Shown here: positions 42,113-52,083 of the stretch, one piece after another
Layout: the number at the start of each line of letters is the position of its first letter
Numbering within the stretch: the stretch's first letter is position 1
Source of the DNA: Asparagopsis taxiformis
Taxonomy: Eukaryota; Rhodophyta; Florideophyceae; Bonnemaisoniales; Bonnemaisoniaceae
Direction: 5' to 3'
DNA length: 64,000 bases
Assembly (NCBI GenBank): GCA_030407315.1
Contig: JALQPE010002004.1
Location: 1-64,000 of the forward strand
The notes under the pieces: model-generated
What the model saw: only the letters and a program-made list of their open reading frames with translations
What the model was told of the DNA's origin: nothing
The model's database searches: none
Translations under genes and position numbers: made by a program

Positions 42113-44695
42113 ATGACATTGCAGCAGCGCAGCGCAATAATGAAGAACCAGTTAATGGACATGGGGTATTCCGAACTTGACGTGAATCGTGCTATTCACG
42201 CCGGTCATCTCGACGTCGGCCAGGCCATTGAATTCCTCTCCGCAAATCAGCTCGCTGCCACCAACCAAGATCCATCCACCGATAAAATGGCTATGGACTT
42301 TCCGCCAATATCCGCACAAACATCTCACACCACTTCCCCCGCCCCTCAGTCCAAAGTCGATCGCCAACCGGGAGGACTACTCAATGCGCGCAATTCCCTC
42401 GACCGCATTGAGGTCGACCACGTCGGCGAAAATGCTCAAAACCCTTCTGCTGCTACTAGCGTTGTAACTCCCGCCTCCAACCCTGACGATGACCTCCAGC
42501 GAGCGATGGAACTATCCAGAAAGGAACAGGACGAAAGGGATATGGCCCAAGCTGTTCACATGTCGCAACAAACTGTTCTTTCCAATGCAGCCCCAGATCA
42601 AGATCCCGAGCTCATGCGTGCAATAGAGGAGAGCCTCAAAGAAAATCCTTCCACATCGGATCGTAGAGTTTCTTGGCAACAACCAAACTTCAACGATGTG
42701 AAGGATCGCGTACGTAACTCATTAGAGGATCCTGTCGGTCTTCGCAACATAGGCAATACATGCTACCTCAACTCTCTCCTTCAAGTTTATTTTCATCTCC
42801 CAGACTTTCGGAGAGCTATTATGTCGTTTCGTTGCCCAGATACCCATATGTCTGACTGCAGCTCCGTTAAAGATGCACAAACTGAGCGCAGTACGACCAG
42901 TGCCAATTCAATGGATAACATGCAAACCGCGTGTACTCCGATGGATGATGATAACGAATTCACAGATTCAAACCAAACATTTGACGTCCAAAATCCCCGC
43001 ACCAACAAAGCTGGAGATGTGACCAGGACCAGTAAGCACCATGCCGTGCAATTTGTTGTGGAGCTTCAGAAGTTGTTTGCTGCCATGGCTCTTGGTAATC
43101 AAAACTGTGTTGATCCAACCGGAGTGGCACATGCAATGCGCGATTCAGAGGGGAATCCGATTACGATTGGTGCTCAACAAGACGCTTCAGAGTTTAACCA
43201 CCTGTTTCTAGACATTGCTGAGCAAGGACTTAGTTCATCTGGAACAATGCAGCTTAGCCCCATGCAGACTTCTTCTGAAACAACAGCACCGACTTCAAAC
43301 ATACCTCTGCTTGATTCGAATGAATCCAATAGAAACATTGTCAAGGAAATGTTCACGGTCATGTTCCGCCAGGAAGTGCGCACAAATCGCGTAGATAGAG
43401 AGGAGAATGGAGAAACAGACAACTGCATAACGATGAACGGAGAAACCAATGCTATTATTGTAGATGCGACTTCGGCGAATGAGCGAAATTTGCACAGTGG
43501 CCTAGATGATTATGCTTTTGCTCCTATCGAATATCATTTGGATGAATCGACCAAAGAACCCTCAGATTCTACGCAAGCTGGAGATAATCATCCGGAAGCA
43601 AATTTGCAATCGCCGAAACCCACAAAACCAATGTCTCGTGTTGCCTTCAATCTTGGAAACGAATCGAATCGAAACAGGGAGATGCCGAATTCAGCGTTAA
43701 AGAGTGTTTGGTTCACTAAGCTCCCTCCAGTTGTTGTTGTGTACCTCCAACGGGTTAGATTCAACAGAGAAACATCCCAAGCAGAGAAAGTCAACGACCG
43801 ATTCGAATTTCAAACAGAAATTGCATTGGATCGATATTTGGAAAGCAACAGAACCAATGCAGAACATGCGAGAAAGATAGTACAGCGAAGCAAAGTTGAG
43901 CGTGCTAAGCTGACATCACTACTAGATGGCTACAAGAAGTTTCCGCTGGGTTCTTCATCCATTGATGACGACGCTGCAGATGGCACGCCTATAGATATTC
44001 CCAAATTATCAACAGTCGAGACGTCCTCTGGTCATGGTAGCGGTTCTGAAATATCAACAAAGAGAGATACTCCATGGAATGATGAAGAACCATTCTTCTC
44101 TGCTGCCAAGCGCGTCCGCACAAGATTGGAGTATTCGCTGAACCCTCTATCTTCCACATTATTTGTTTCAAGCGTTGCCAAAGCAGACGTAATGAAATCA
44201 CTGGAAACAATAGACGCAGTTCTCCAACACGATCGTGAACGTTGCGACTTCTATGAGAAGAGATTAAGAGCACTTGACGATCTAGAATCTGAAGCATATC
44301 GTGAATTGAATAATGTGAAATACCGTTTACATGCAGTTCTGGTACATGATGGGGCACCATCCGGAGGCCATTACTGGACATTTATCAGAAACTGGGGAAT
44401 GAATGGTACAGAATCGGCTTGGATGAAATTGAGCGACTCTGCGGTCTCCTACGTGAGTGAGGAAGAAATGTTCCTTTGGTCTGCTGGTGGGAATGGGCGA
44501 GCGTCTGCCTACTGCTTGATCTACATTGTGCGTCCCGACAGCGACAGAAACGATGCGGAAATGAAAAGTATTGCTGAGGAGAGTAAAGGTCTTCTTCCGG
44601 TCATTCGTGTTGAAGAAGTTGAGAAGAACTGTGCCGACTTCAGTGCACAAGTAGGTGAAATTTCGCGGTCCGAAGAGTTACAAGCACCGTCATAG
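42113..44695 (+). CDS. Ubiquitin-specific peptidase, USP25/USP28-like (C19)
   Basis: 860 residues from MTLQQRSAIMKNQLM; an in-frame ATG 66 bases upstream is possible. An N-terminal UBA-like helix set is followed by two UIM-type helices (DDLQRAMELSRKEQDE; DPELMRAIEESLKEN). The catalytic Cys box is GLRNIGNTCYLNSLLQ with Cys217, then a QQDASEFNHLFLD block. Long inserts split the fold. The His box is PSGGHYWTFIRNW (His753), then WMKLSDSAVSYVSEEEMF and AYCLIYI. The UBA-UIM-USP order and the Cys box match the USP25/28 group. The enzyme removes ubiquitin from proteins in nucleus or cytosol. Inserts between 236 and 300 and around 400-560 are acidic and species-specific. Catalytic Cys and His are present, so activity is expected. 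Confidence 0.92.
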   Translation: MTLQQRSAIMKNQLMDMGYSELDVNRAIHAGHLDVGQAIEFLSANQLAATNQDPSTDKMAMDFPPISAQTSHTTSPAPQSKVDRQPGGLLNARNSLDRIEVDHVGENAQNPSAATSVVTPASNPDDDLQRAMELSRKEQDERDMAQAVHMSQQTVLSNAAPDQDPELMRAIEESLKENPSTSDRRVSWQQPNFNDVKDRVRNSLEDPVGLRNIGNTCYLNSLLQVYFHLPDFRRAIMSFRCPDTHMSDCSSVKDAQTERSTTSANSMDNMQTACTPMDDDNEFTDSNQTFDVQNPRTNKAGDVTRTSKHHAVQFVVELQKLFAAMALGNQNCVDPTGVAHAMRDSEGNPITIGAQQDASEFNHLFLDIAEQGLSSSGTMQLSPMQTSSETTAPTSNIPLLDSNESNRNIVKEMFTVMFRQEVRTNRVDREENGETDNCITMNGETNAIIVDATSANERNLHSGLDDYAFAPIEYHLDESTKEPSDSTQAGDNHPEANLQSPKPTKPMSRVAFNLGNESNRNREMPNSALKSVWFTKLPPVVVVYLQRVRFNRETSQAEKVNDRFEFQTEIALDRYLESNRTNAEHARKIVQRSKVERAKLTSLLDGYKKFPLGSSSIDDDAADGTPIDIPKLSTVETSSGHGSGSEISTKRDTPWNDEEPFFSAAKRVRTRLEYSLNPLSSTLFVSSVAKADVMKSLETIDAVLQHDRERCDFYEKRLRALDDLESEAYRELNNVKYRLHAVLVHDGAPSGGHYWTFIRNWGMNGTESAWMKLSDSAVSYVSEEEMFLWSAGGNGRASAYCLIYIVRPDSDRNDAEMKSIAEESKGLLPVIRVEEVEKNCADFSAQVGEISRSEELQAPS

Positions 44696-44977
44696 CATTT
44701 ACAGTCATACTCTGTGGGTTGAAATACTTGGGTCGATTTGCAACGTCGCTGTGGTGACTAGAGGTTGGTCCGAGTGCTTTTGCGTTAAAGGCGTTAAATT
44801 GTCGCCATGTTCATCCACACGTCTGTGAGGCAAGTTGTGAGTAGGATTTCTTTCTCCCGTGAAGATACTGAATGTTTCGCCGTGCTGTCCTGAGAGGGTA
44901 GGGATCTAGGTATTTTTGTGTCTGTAGAGCATGACTCAAGGCAAAATTTGTTTCAACAATAACTGTACACTTATGTA

Positions 44978-45703
44978 TTACGATCTATTGACGTATTTTT
45001 TCGCCGCTAGCATTTCGGAGGAAGCGATAAACTGCGTCATGAAGTCAAAATGATGTAGTGACCAGCCTTGTTCTCTGCCTGGATGAAAATTAGTCGTAGG
45101 AATCTGGAAGCAGTTTGACTGAACTCCAACATGGATTCTGCCACTGTCAGTTGAAGAAACATGATGGGAAAGCACTTTGAACTTGACACAGTCTCGAAAT
45201 TTTTTCCACCAGGAATACACACTGTGTTTCGGCCTACGACGCGCTGGTGCGAAGATGATAATGTGCATTTCTCCACAAATCTGACATCCTCACAGACACT
45301 CGTAAAGTGACAAGCTGGGGAAAATCTCAGACCTTTCAAATTTCAATGCAGAGCAGGAGAATATCTATCTCAACCTGCATTAGTCTCAATTCATAACTCG
45401 AAAGGTACTCTTGGTTATCTCTCTTACATTCGATTAAAAACGTTTCTAAACCCTGCATTAAACTTTGTTCCATTTTTTCCGTAAGACAGCAATTCTTGAC
45501 CGAGAATGGCTTAGAGCAGACTCCCTCTGACATACCTCGAATACAAGTAAGATACACTTGTGGACCGCAATGCAGCAAGACAAGGGATACCGCGTTCTGT
45601 TTAGCATTACCGATATCGTTCGTCAGATGCCTGACTCCACTGACATTTGATGAAAGAGAATTGATACTCACAATTCATATTTCGATATCCGAACATAAAC
45701 CAT
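44978..45703 (-). CDS. Unrecognised intron-bearing gene
   Basis: Likely start ATG at 45703 (MVYVRISKYE), with a donor GTGAGT right after it at 45671. The last exon is 45280-44978 (ICGEMHIIIFAPARRRPKHS, SVYSWWKKFRDCVKFKV, to VNRS). It joins in phase 0 to an exon ending at 45375 (LSSYELRLMQ) across a 94-nt intron (45374-45281; GTTGAG to GTCAG). Between the first and that exon two models are phase-consistent. One has a 32-nt first intron (NAVSLVLLHCGPQVYL reading). The other uses an extra exon with a strong donor CGAG|GTATGT (YPLSCCIAVHKCILLVFE reading). No family recognised. It is divergent from the surface-protein gene at 45822. Confidence 0.4.
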
Positions 45704-45821
45704 TGGTTTAAGATGTTTGACAACACAACAATGGCTACTAAAGTGGCCTATCTGGGTGCAACTTTGGGAGCTCAGACTCTTTGATTATTCTTGTTATCGC
45801 TTGCTCTGACAAGAAGGCTTC

Positions 45822-48800
45822 GTGAAAGAAAGGCAATCCTTCAAGCACACTCTCTTGCCAACTGTTCTACCCGCACGTAAGATGTTGATCTATATGAAAC
45901 TCACCAACGGGCGCACGAACGATCTTTTTCGTGTTGGAACTCCGGTTTTGGTTATACTCTTCCTTATTTCTTTCTCTACGCCATGCACAAGTTTTACTGA
46001 AATCTTTAACATCGTGAAAGACTCCGATGATAGTACCTACTATGTTGGAAATCGGGACTCCAACTTTTTTATCGGAAAACGAAACGTAGTATGTGCTTCT
46101 CAGTGGACATCGACGGCCGGTTCAACGTCTGGGGATGACGATAACGATGAAAATACGGAAATCCTATACGATGTCTTGATTGGAAACGATGGCCTCATAT
46201 ATGCAGTGGGTTCTACCCGTGGAAATTTTTCATTCCCGAGCGAAGAAGTTCCAAATCTAGATGCTGCTGTCGTCGTCTATGACCCAGTCAGCGGAAATCT
46301 TGTTCGCCAGATGCAGTATGATATTCAAGAGGGTAACAACAATATTGCTCATGCGATTGTGCAGAAGCCGGACAGTAATCTTCTTGTCGCTGTATTTGGC
46401 TCCATCTCGAACATCCAGAGCACTGCATTGTACGAAACAAGACTACTCGAGATTAATCCCACAACTCTCCAGGTTATTAGAGTTTATCCCATTACTATCT
46501 CTACGACTGAAGCCTTGTTTCCTGTTTCCGGAGGCCCAAGGATGGTTGATTTCCTATACGAAGAGGAAACTAATTCTATTGTAGCCCTTGGTCATATTTT
46601 GGGAAGAGGGCTTCTATGGAAGTACAGCTTGACATCGGAACAAGTCGTAGGACAGATTGAATGGGGCGAAGCATTCGGAAATTTTGAAATAAGTGCTTTC
46701 ACTAGGGACGGGGAAGGAGCGTTCTATGTCGTTGGATCTAGTAGCTCCCCCGTTCTCGGTAACTCTGATTTGGCAAACCCTACAAGTTCTGACTTCCACG
46801 CATATGTGATCAAATTTGATTCTGAATCATCTGGGTTTGTGAGTGAAGCATGGGTTCGTCAACTAAGTGGAGATGGTAGTAGTCAATCGGGGAACGACAT
46901 TGCTATAGACCCTGTCACAAACCAACTTGTTGTTGTCGGATCTTTCGATACTAGCTTTCAAGTGACAGATGCTCAAACGGGGACGACATTCCAAGTTGAT
47001 ACTGTGGAGGGAGGTGCCTTAACTGATGTTTACATTTGGTACTTGGAACCCGAAAACGGCGACTTTTCGGAGTTGCGACTTTCATCTGGGAGTACCATCT
47101 CCGAAGACCATGGAAATGCTGTGGAAGTGCTTTCAAATAGGCGTGTGGAAATCGGAGGGGTACGGAATGATGGTAATGACGACAATCCCGCTGTCTGCGA
47201 TGAATCTAATCTTGCGAGCTCCATAAGTCCGACACCGTCAGCTTCGGTTTCTTTATCACCAGCGGCTTTAGCGAGTATTTCCGCATCATCATCGACAACC
47301 CCGGTACTTTCGGTCACTGTATCACCTGTGGTTTCAACTGGGATATCCGCATCCCTATCAATCTCTCCAGTACCTTCGGCTACGCCATCACCAATTGGCC
47401 CAACCGTTTCACCTTCAATACCTTCGGCTACAATAGGAGCTACAGCTTCAATATCCCTGTCAAGTGGTTTTGGGCCGACTCTTTCACCGAGTTTTGATGT
47501 GTCGCCATCTTTCACCAATACAGTGGATGGATCTGATAACGATGTCTTTCTTCCTTCGGGATCTCCGATTTTTTCTCCTTCAAATTCCGTGAATGAGATT
47601 CCGTTGAATTCTGCGGGCGTTTTCCCTTCACTGAGTACTTCGCCCGACGTTTTTCCTTCCACGAGTTTAATTGCATCTCCGGCGGAGAGTCAATCACCCC
47701 AAGTGCCAATTGCAACCTTAGAAGTTTCCCTAAGCCCTAGCTCTATTGCTTCACCTACATCAGGTTTTTTTGCATCCCCATCAGGTGATATTTCGGGTCT
47801 AGTCGAAGAACCGAATAGTACCCCGAATCTATCACCTAATTTCTCGGGAAGCTTCGAAGATGACATGGAGACAGGACCCCTACCGTCTGACAACGTTGGA
47901 GTGCCACTACCTGTTCCTTCTGAGGCTGCGGAACTTGCTCCATTTGAGACTCCTGATCTTGAACCATCATCACAACTGTTTTCGGAAATTTCCCAAGCTC
48001 CAGTTGTGAGCAGTTCAGTAAGTTTCATTCCAGATGCTGTGCCTTCTACTTCAGATGACTTGTTGAAAGAAACTGGATCTCTAATATCTCCCCTAGAGAC
48101 TGACACAGTCTTCAGACCAGAAGAGTCGAACGAAGGCCTAGTCAATGATATTGTCGATGATGGCTTCCGAGGTTCTGTTGAACCTAGTGTGGGTCCAGCT
48201 ATGGAAACTGCAGATCCATCAAGTTCATTTGAAAATATTCCACTGGAAGATGTTACTGCGGCGCCGTCTGACTTTTCAAGTGAATTCACAGCGACACCTG
48301 AGGCGAGTCAGTCACCGGATTTTGAAACTGATGGATTTGTTGGTCCACTTCCTCAGGAATCAATTGAACCCACCAGTGCAGGTCTTGGATCTACTGAAGA
48401 GGAAGGTAACGACTTTCTTGTTGAATCTCCACAGCTAACTGCATCTACAGATATCCCATTGCCAACGAGAACACCGATCCAATCTGCTGACCTGAATCCA
48501 ACTGATGGCGTAAACACAATTGCACCCTCAGACCCCCCCACTGATTTCGAGTTTTCTTTTGGCACACCAATCCCAAGCGAAACTGCTGATGATTCAATTG
48601 AACCAACTCCTGCGACTGAGACGGAAAACTTGAATATTCTACCGGATAGTTCATCGGAACTTCATCCAACCGCGTCTGAAGATGTGTTGACAATCATACC
48701 AAGTAGTATGCCGACAGATGATGAAGACCTGGATATGGGAACATCCCCGGAAAGTTCTGTTTCTCCTGAAGGCCAGCTGCCTACTATGGAACCTTCGCTG

Positions 48801-51482
48801 GAGATGTCTTTCACTCCTGAGGCATCTTTGGCACCATCTGCTGACCCTATTCAAACCCCAGAGCTAGAAACGTTCACATCTTCCGCTCCGGAGACTCCCA
48901 CTGAATTACAAACACCAAGTATTTCAGTGACAACCTTTTCGCCATCAGGCTTACTGTCTCCTTCGCCAACATTCCTTGGCCCGACTCCATTGAACACTGA
49001 CCCCAGCAGCTTACTTCCGACTCCTGTTTCGCCGGAAATTACTCAGCTTGTAACACCGTTTGATGAACTCTCAGGTTCTGAAAGTCCTCAACTGCTTCCA
49101 TCTAATGGTCTGGAGGTACCCACTACAACGCCACCTATTGATATTTTAGGAGAAGCATTCCCTACTTCAGAGAACGATGGAGACGGTGATACTACAACGA
49201 TATCACCCCAAGAAAGTTTCGATGGAAATATGAATAGCTCACCCGATATATCTCCAGGCATGGGCTCTGGTGTTCTGCCTGATAGTTCCTTCTCACCTGT
49301 TGTCCCAGACGCCTCGGACAACTTCCAATCGGGAAGCCCTGGACTATCACCAGAAGCTGTAATGGAAAGTGTTGCTCCAATCCAAACGATGTTTATCGAT
49401 ACAATTGAACCATCTGCTACGGTTGTACCTATTGCAGATGGAATCTCGTCGACTCCTCCAATTGCTGGTGAGACAATTTCAGGTAGCCCCGAAGCATCAT
49501 CTGCTGAAAACGTCAACTTGAATTCTCCAATACCTTCTACATCCCAACCTGCTATAAGCTCAGGAATGTTTTCTACTTCACCCACTCCACCTGGTGTGAA
49601 CATTGCTACACCTTCTAGCAGTCCCGGTTCAGTTATTGACAGAGATCCTGGAAATATAAGCCAAACAGCTTCACCCAGTATTGATGAGAATATCATCAGT
49701 GAGGGATCAACAACACCAGGAATATTGCCAAGTATTTCACCTTTATCCTCTTCATCTACATCTGTGGATATATCACCTTCTATTACTCCAGAACCAACAA
49801 GTTCTGGGTTGGAAATTCAACAATCATCACCAGGCGTTTCTCCATCTGCGATATCAAATATATCGCCTTCTGTAGTACCATCTCCTTCAGTTACTGGTCA
49901 AAACGGCAACGGCAATCAGGTAATTGTTGACCTTGGATCGGCAACTCCAAGGCCGACGCCAAGCTTTTCTCCCTCGGCGTTACTGATTTTGGATGTATCT
50001 CCTTCTGTTGCACCGTCTCCTTCAGATACTAGTCAAGATGGTGCGGGAAACCAAGTTATCATTGACCTTGGATCAGCTACTCCAAGGCCGACACCGAGTG
50101 TTTCTCCTTCACAATCTTTGGTATCGAATGCCTCGCCTGCAACAAATCCAAGTCCTTCGGGTTTTGGTCAAAGTGGTACAGGAAATGAGGTGTTTATTGA
50201 CTTGGGATCGGCAACCCCAAGGCCAACACCTAGTGGTTCTCCAATGGGATCTTTGACTGCTGATATATCACCATCAAGTACACCGGCACCCATAACCTCG
50301 GAGCAAGTACCAGATGAATCCACTATACCTGCTGATCCAGAAGAAACTTTTGGAGATAATGTCAACATTACAGACCCGATATCATCTTCGGTTCCTGACT
50401 TTGCGGCAAATTCAAGTTTACCTCCTTCCCCAATGTTGGGAAATACTACTGGGGAACCATCAACTCCCATTTTATCTAGTTCAACACCGGAGCTAACTAC
50501 CGGAGGTCAGATGGATGGTCCATTTGCGACAGATGTGATTGAGCTCACGGCTTCACCATTTGATGAAAATTTGCCGTCTCCTGAAAGCTCCGCAACCCCA
50601 CAATTTTTATTGGAATCGAGCTCATCTCCACTAGTCTCGCTCTTTCCAGAACAGGACGCTTCTCCATCTTTTGACACAGTTTCAGGAGAGACACCGGAGT
50701 CTACATTTGGTTTTGATGCTGAACCATCATTGTCCCCTACTGCAACGTTTCCACCGATTGGTGACATATCCCCGACTCCATCACCATCAGGTGAAGTCGA
50801 TGAATGCATAGATAGAGTGGCAGTTGTGAATGCCTCACTCTTGTCGCAGACTGCAAATTTCCAACGTGTGAAAATGTCTCTTCAGATCGCTGGAAGAAAC
50901 CTGACGGACTCATGTGAACTAACTACGGAACTAGCCTTGGAATTTATCAAGCTGAGTGCTTCAAATACACTGTCGCACTTTTTCCTGTGGTTTGTTACAT
51001 CAGTAGAGGATGGCCCTGCTGTTTTTAGTGCTGAAGCTCCTCTAGTTGTGGTGGAAGACTTGGAAACTTCCGGGAATACCACTTTCACGACTCCGTCGGT
51101 ATCACCATCCCCGATAGCGGGAGATGTGAGCCAGCTACTATTCCGTAGCTCCATTGTTTTCAATGTGACTGTATTCTTTGAGCCTCTATCCGTTGGCTTG
51201 GCGGAAGGTTCTTATGTTGAGTACATCACCTCACAAAATATCGTATCATCCCTACAAGACAACGGAGTTACAGATATTGAGTGGACAGGGATGCTGGGCT
51301 CCCCACAAGTTTTGGATGGGCCCTCAACAAGCGCTACGGGTACTACGTCCTTGGGAACACCAGCAGCCATCATCATGGGTACTCTCTTTGGAGCAGTACT
51401 ACTGATGGGAATCGTTGTTTTCATGTACGATCAAGGATTCTTTGCACTCGGAGCAGCTCCCAGACCTCTACTCCCGGTCTGA
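45822..51482 (+). CDS. Giant Ser/Thr/Pro-rich single-pass surface protein with N-terminal propeller-like region
   Basis: 1,886 residues in one frame. The start could be 45822 or the ATG at 45882. A signal-anchor-like hydrophobic segment (TPVLVILFLISFSTPCTSF) leads to about 400 residues of beta-propeller-like repeats (ILYDVLIGNDGLIYAVGSTR, GNDIAIDPVTNQLVVVGSFD). Then about 1,200 residues of Ser/Thr/Pro-rich sequence with many SPS, TPS and SPSP motifs, acidic patches and a 45-residue triplicate repeat. A folded ectodomain of about 150 residues follows (CIDRVAVVNASLLSQTANFQ), then a transmembrane helix (AAIIMGTLFGAVLLMGIVVF) and a short tail. It is probably O-glycosylated and wall- or surface-anchored; that is inference. 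The long STP stalk resembles adhesin-like or cell-wall sensor layouts. No enzymatic motif is seen. Confidence 0.75.
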   Translation: MKERQSFKHTLLPTVLPARKMLIYMKLTNGRTNDLFRVGTPVLVILFLISFSTPCTSFTEIFNIVKDSDDSTYYVGNRDSNFFIGKRNVVCASQWTSTAGSTSGDDDNDENTEILYDVLIGNDGLIYAVGSTRGNFSFPSEEVPNLDAAVVVYDPVSGNLVRQMQYDIQEGNNNIAHAIVQKPDSNLLVAVFGSISNIQSTALYETRLLEINPTTLQVIRVYPITISTTEALFPVSGGPRMVDFLYEEETNSIVALGHILGRGLLWKYSLTSEQVVGQIEWGEAFGNFEISAFTRDGEGAFYVVGSSSSPVLGNSDLANPTSSDFHAYVIKFDSESSGFVSEAWVRQLSGDGSSQSGNDIAIDPVTNQLVVVGSFDTSFQVTDAQTGTTFQVDTVEGGALTDVYIWYLEPENGDFSELRLSSGSTISEDHGNAVEVLSNRRVEIGGVRNDGNDDNPAVCDESNLASSISPTPSASVSLSPAALASISASSSTTPVLSVTVSPVVSTGISASLSISPVPSATPSPIGPTVSPSIPSATIGATASISLSSGFGPTLSPSFDVSPSFTNTVDGSDNDVFLPSGSPIFSPSNSVNEIPLNSAGVFPSLSTSPDVFPSTSLIASPAESQSPQVPIATLEVSLSPSSIASPTSGFFASPSGDISGLVEEPNSTPNLSPNFSGSFEDDMETGPLPSDNVGVPLPVPSEAAELAPFETPDLEPSSQLFSEISQAPVVSSSVSFIPDAVPSTSDDLLKETGSLISPLETDTVFRPEESNEGLVNDIVDDGFRGSVEPSVGPAMETADPSSSFENIPLEDVTAAPSDFSSEFTATPEASQSPDFETDGFVGPLPQESIEPTSAGLGSTEEEGNDFLVESPQLTASTDIPLPTRTPIQSADLNPTDGVNTIAPSDPPTDFEFSFGTPIPSETADDSIEPTPATETENLNILPDSSSELHPTASEDVLTIIPSSMPTDDEDLDMGTSPESSVSPEGQLPTMEPSLEMSFTPEASLAPSADPIQTPELETFTSSAPETPTELQTPSISVTTFSPSGLLSPSPTFLGPTPLNTDPSSLLPTPVSPEITQLVTPFDELSGSESPQLLPSNGLEVPTTTPPIDILGEAFPTSENDGDGDTTTISPQESFDGNMNSSPDISPGMGSGVLPDSSFSPVVPDASDNFQSGSPGLSPEAVMESVAPIQTMFIDTIEPSATVVPIADGISSTPPIAGETISGSPEASSAENVNLNSPIPSTSQPAISSGMFSTSPTPPGVNIATPSSSPGSVIDRDPGNISQTASPSIDENIISEGSTTPGILPSISPLSSSSTSVDISPSITPEPTSSGLEIQQSSPGVSPSAISNISPSVVPSPSVTGQNGNGNQVIVDLGSATPRPTPSFSPSALLILDVSPSVAPSPSDTSQDGAGNQVIIDLGSATPRPTPSVSPSQSLVSNASPATNPSPSGFGQSGTGNEVFIDLGSATPRPTPSGSPMGSLTADISPSSTPAPITSEQVPDESTIPADPEETFGDNVNITDPISSSVPDFAANSSLPPSPMLGNTTGEPSTPILSSSTPELTTGGQMDGPFATDVIELTASPFDENLPSPESSATPQFLLESSSSPLVSLFPEQDASPSFDTVSGETPESTFGFDAEPSLSPTATFPPIGDISPTPSPSGEVDECIDRVAVVNASLLSQTANFQRVKMSLQIAGRNLTDSCELTTELALEFIKLSASNTLSHFFLWFVTSVEDGPAVFSAEAPLVVVEDLETSGNTTFTTPSVSPSPIAGDVSQLLFRSSIVFNVTVFFEPLSVGLAEGSYVEYITSQNIVSSLQDNGVTDIEWTGMLGSPQVLDGPSTSATGTTSLGTPAAIIMGTLFGAVLLMGIVVFMYDQGFFALGAAPRPLLPV
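49878..50282 (+). repeat. Three 135-bp tandem repeats encoding 45 residues each
   Basis: Units at 49878-50012, 50013-50147 and 50148-50282 each carry a GNQV-[IF]-[IV]-DLGSATPRPTPS core flanked by PSPS. The period is exactly 135 bases with no indels. DNA identity is highest over the DLGSATPRPTP part. Confidence 0.9.
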
Positions 51483-52083
51483 AACGGCATATCGCCAATA
51501 ACTTAACTGTATTAAATCTGGTCTGAATCATTCGTGGACGAGATGGTCAGCAGGAAACTATTGATGAACTGGCGACTAGGCTGTTGCCCTTACAGGGCCA
51601 ATTCAATAAAAGTGGGAGGGATGTTTCGACGGTTCAATATCATTCCAGTTAGGTCCAGTTTCCAAATGGTGAACAATTTGAAATTTGTTGCCATCTCGCA
51701 TTTAGGGCTATGCCTGTTCTGGGAGACCATTCAAATTTGAATGTTTGATTTCCTTCGATGTAAACTATCCTCATGTCGTGATATGTGCAGACGTTAATAA
51801 ACGTTCCTCTTCGTAGCATCACGGGAAAAGGGTACCTTCGAACTTCTATTTGACCTGCAGATTCCTCAAAGCGTTTTTCTACCTGTCTATTGGGTTACAT
51901 ACACTGTGGATGCGCGATTCTTCCGTTCATCATTCCCCAGTTCAAGTTGTGACACAGCTTGCACTTTGCAATTGGGGTGCTCAATCACTTCAGCAGTTCC
52001 GTTACAAGTCAAGTTCTGCCTGGAAAACAGACTCCGTACCCAGTTTATCGACCGCTATCCGTTCCTGTTGATCTCTGTTCCAG
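51483..52083. other. Intergenic (3' of surface protein, 5' of kinesin)
   Basis: 600 bp, small unsupported frames only. The part next to 52,084 is the probable kinesin upstream region. Confidence 0.4.
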
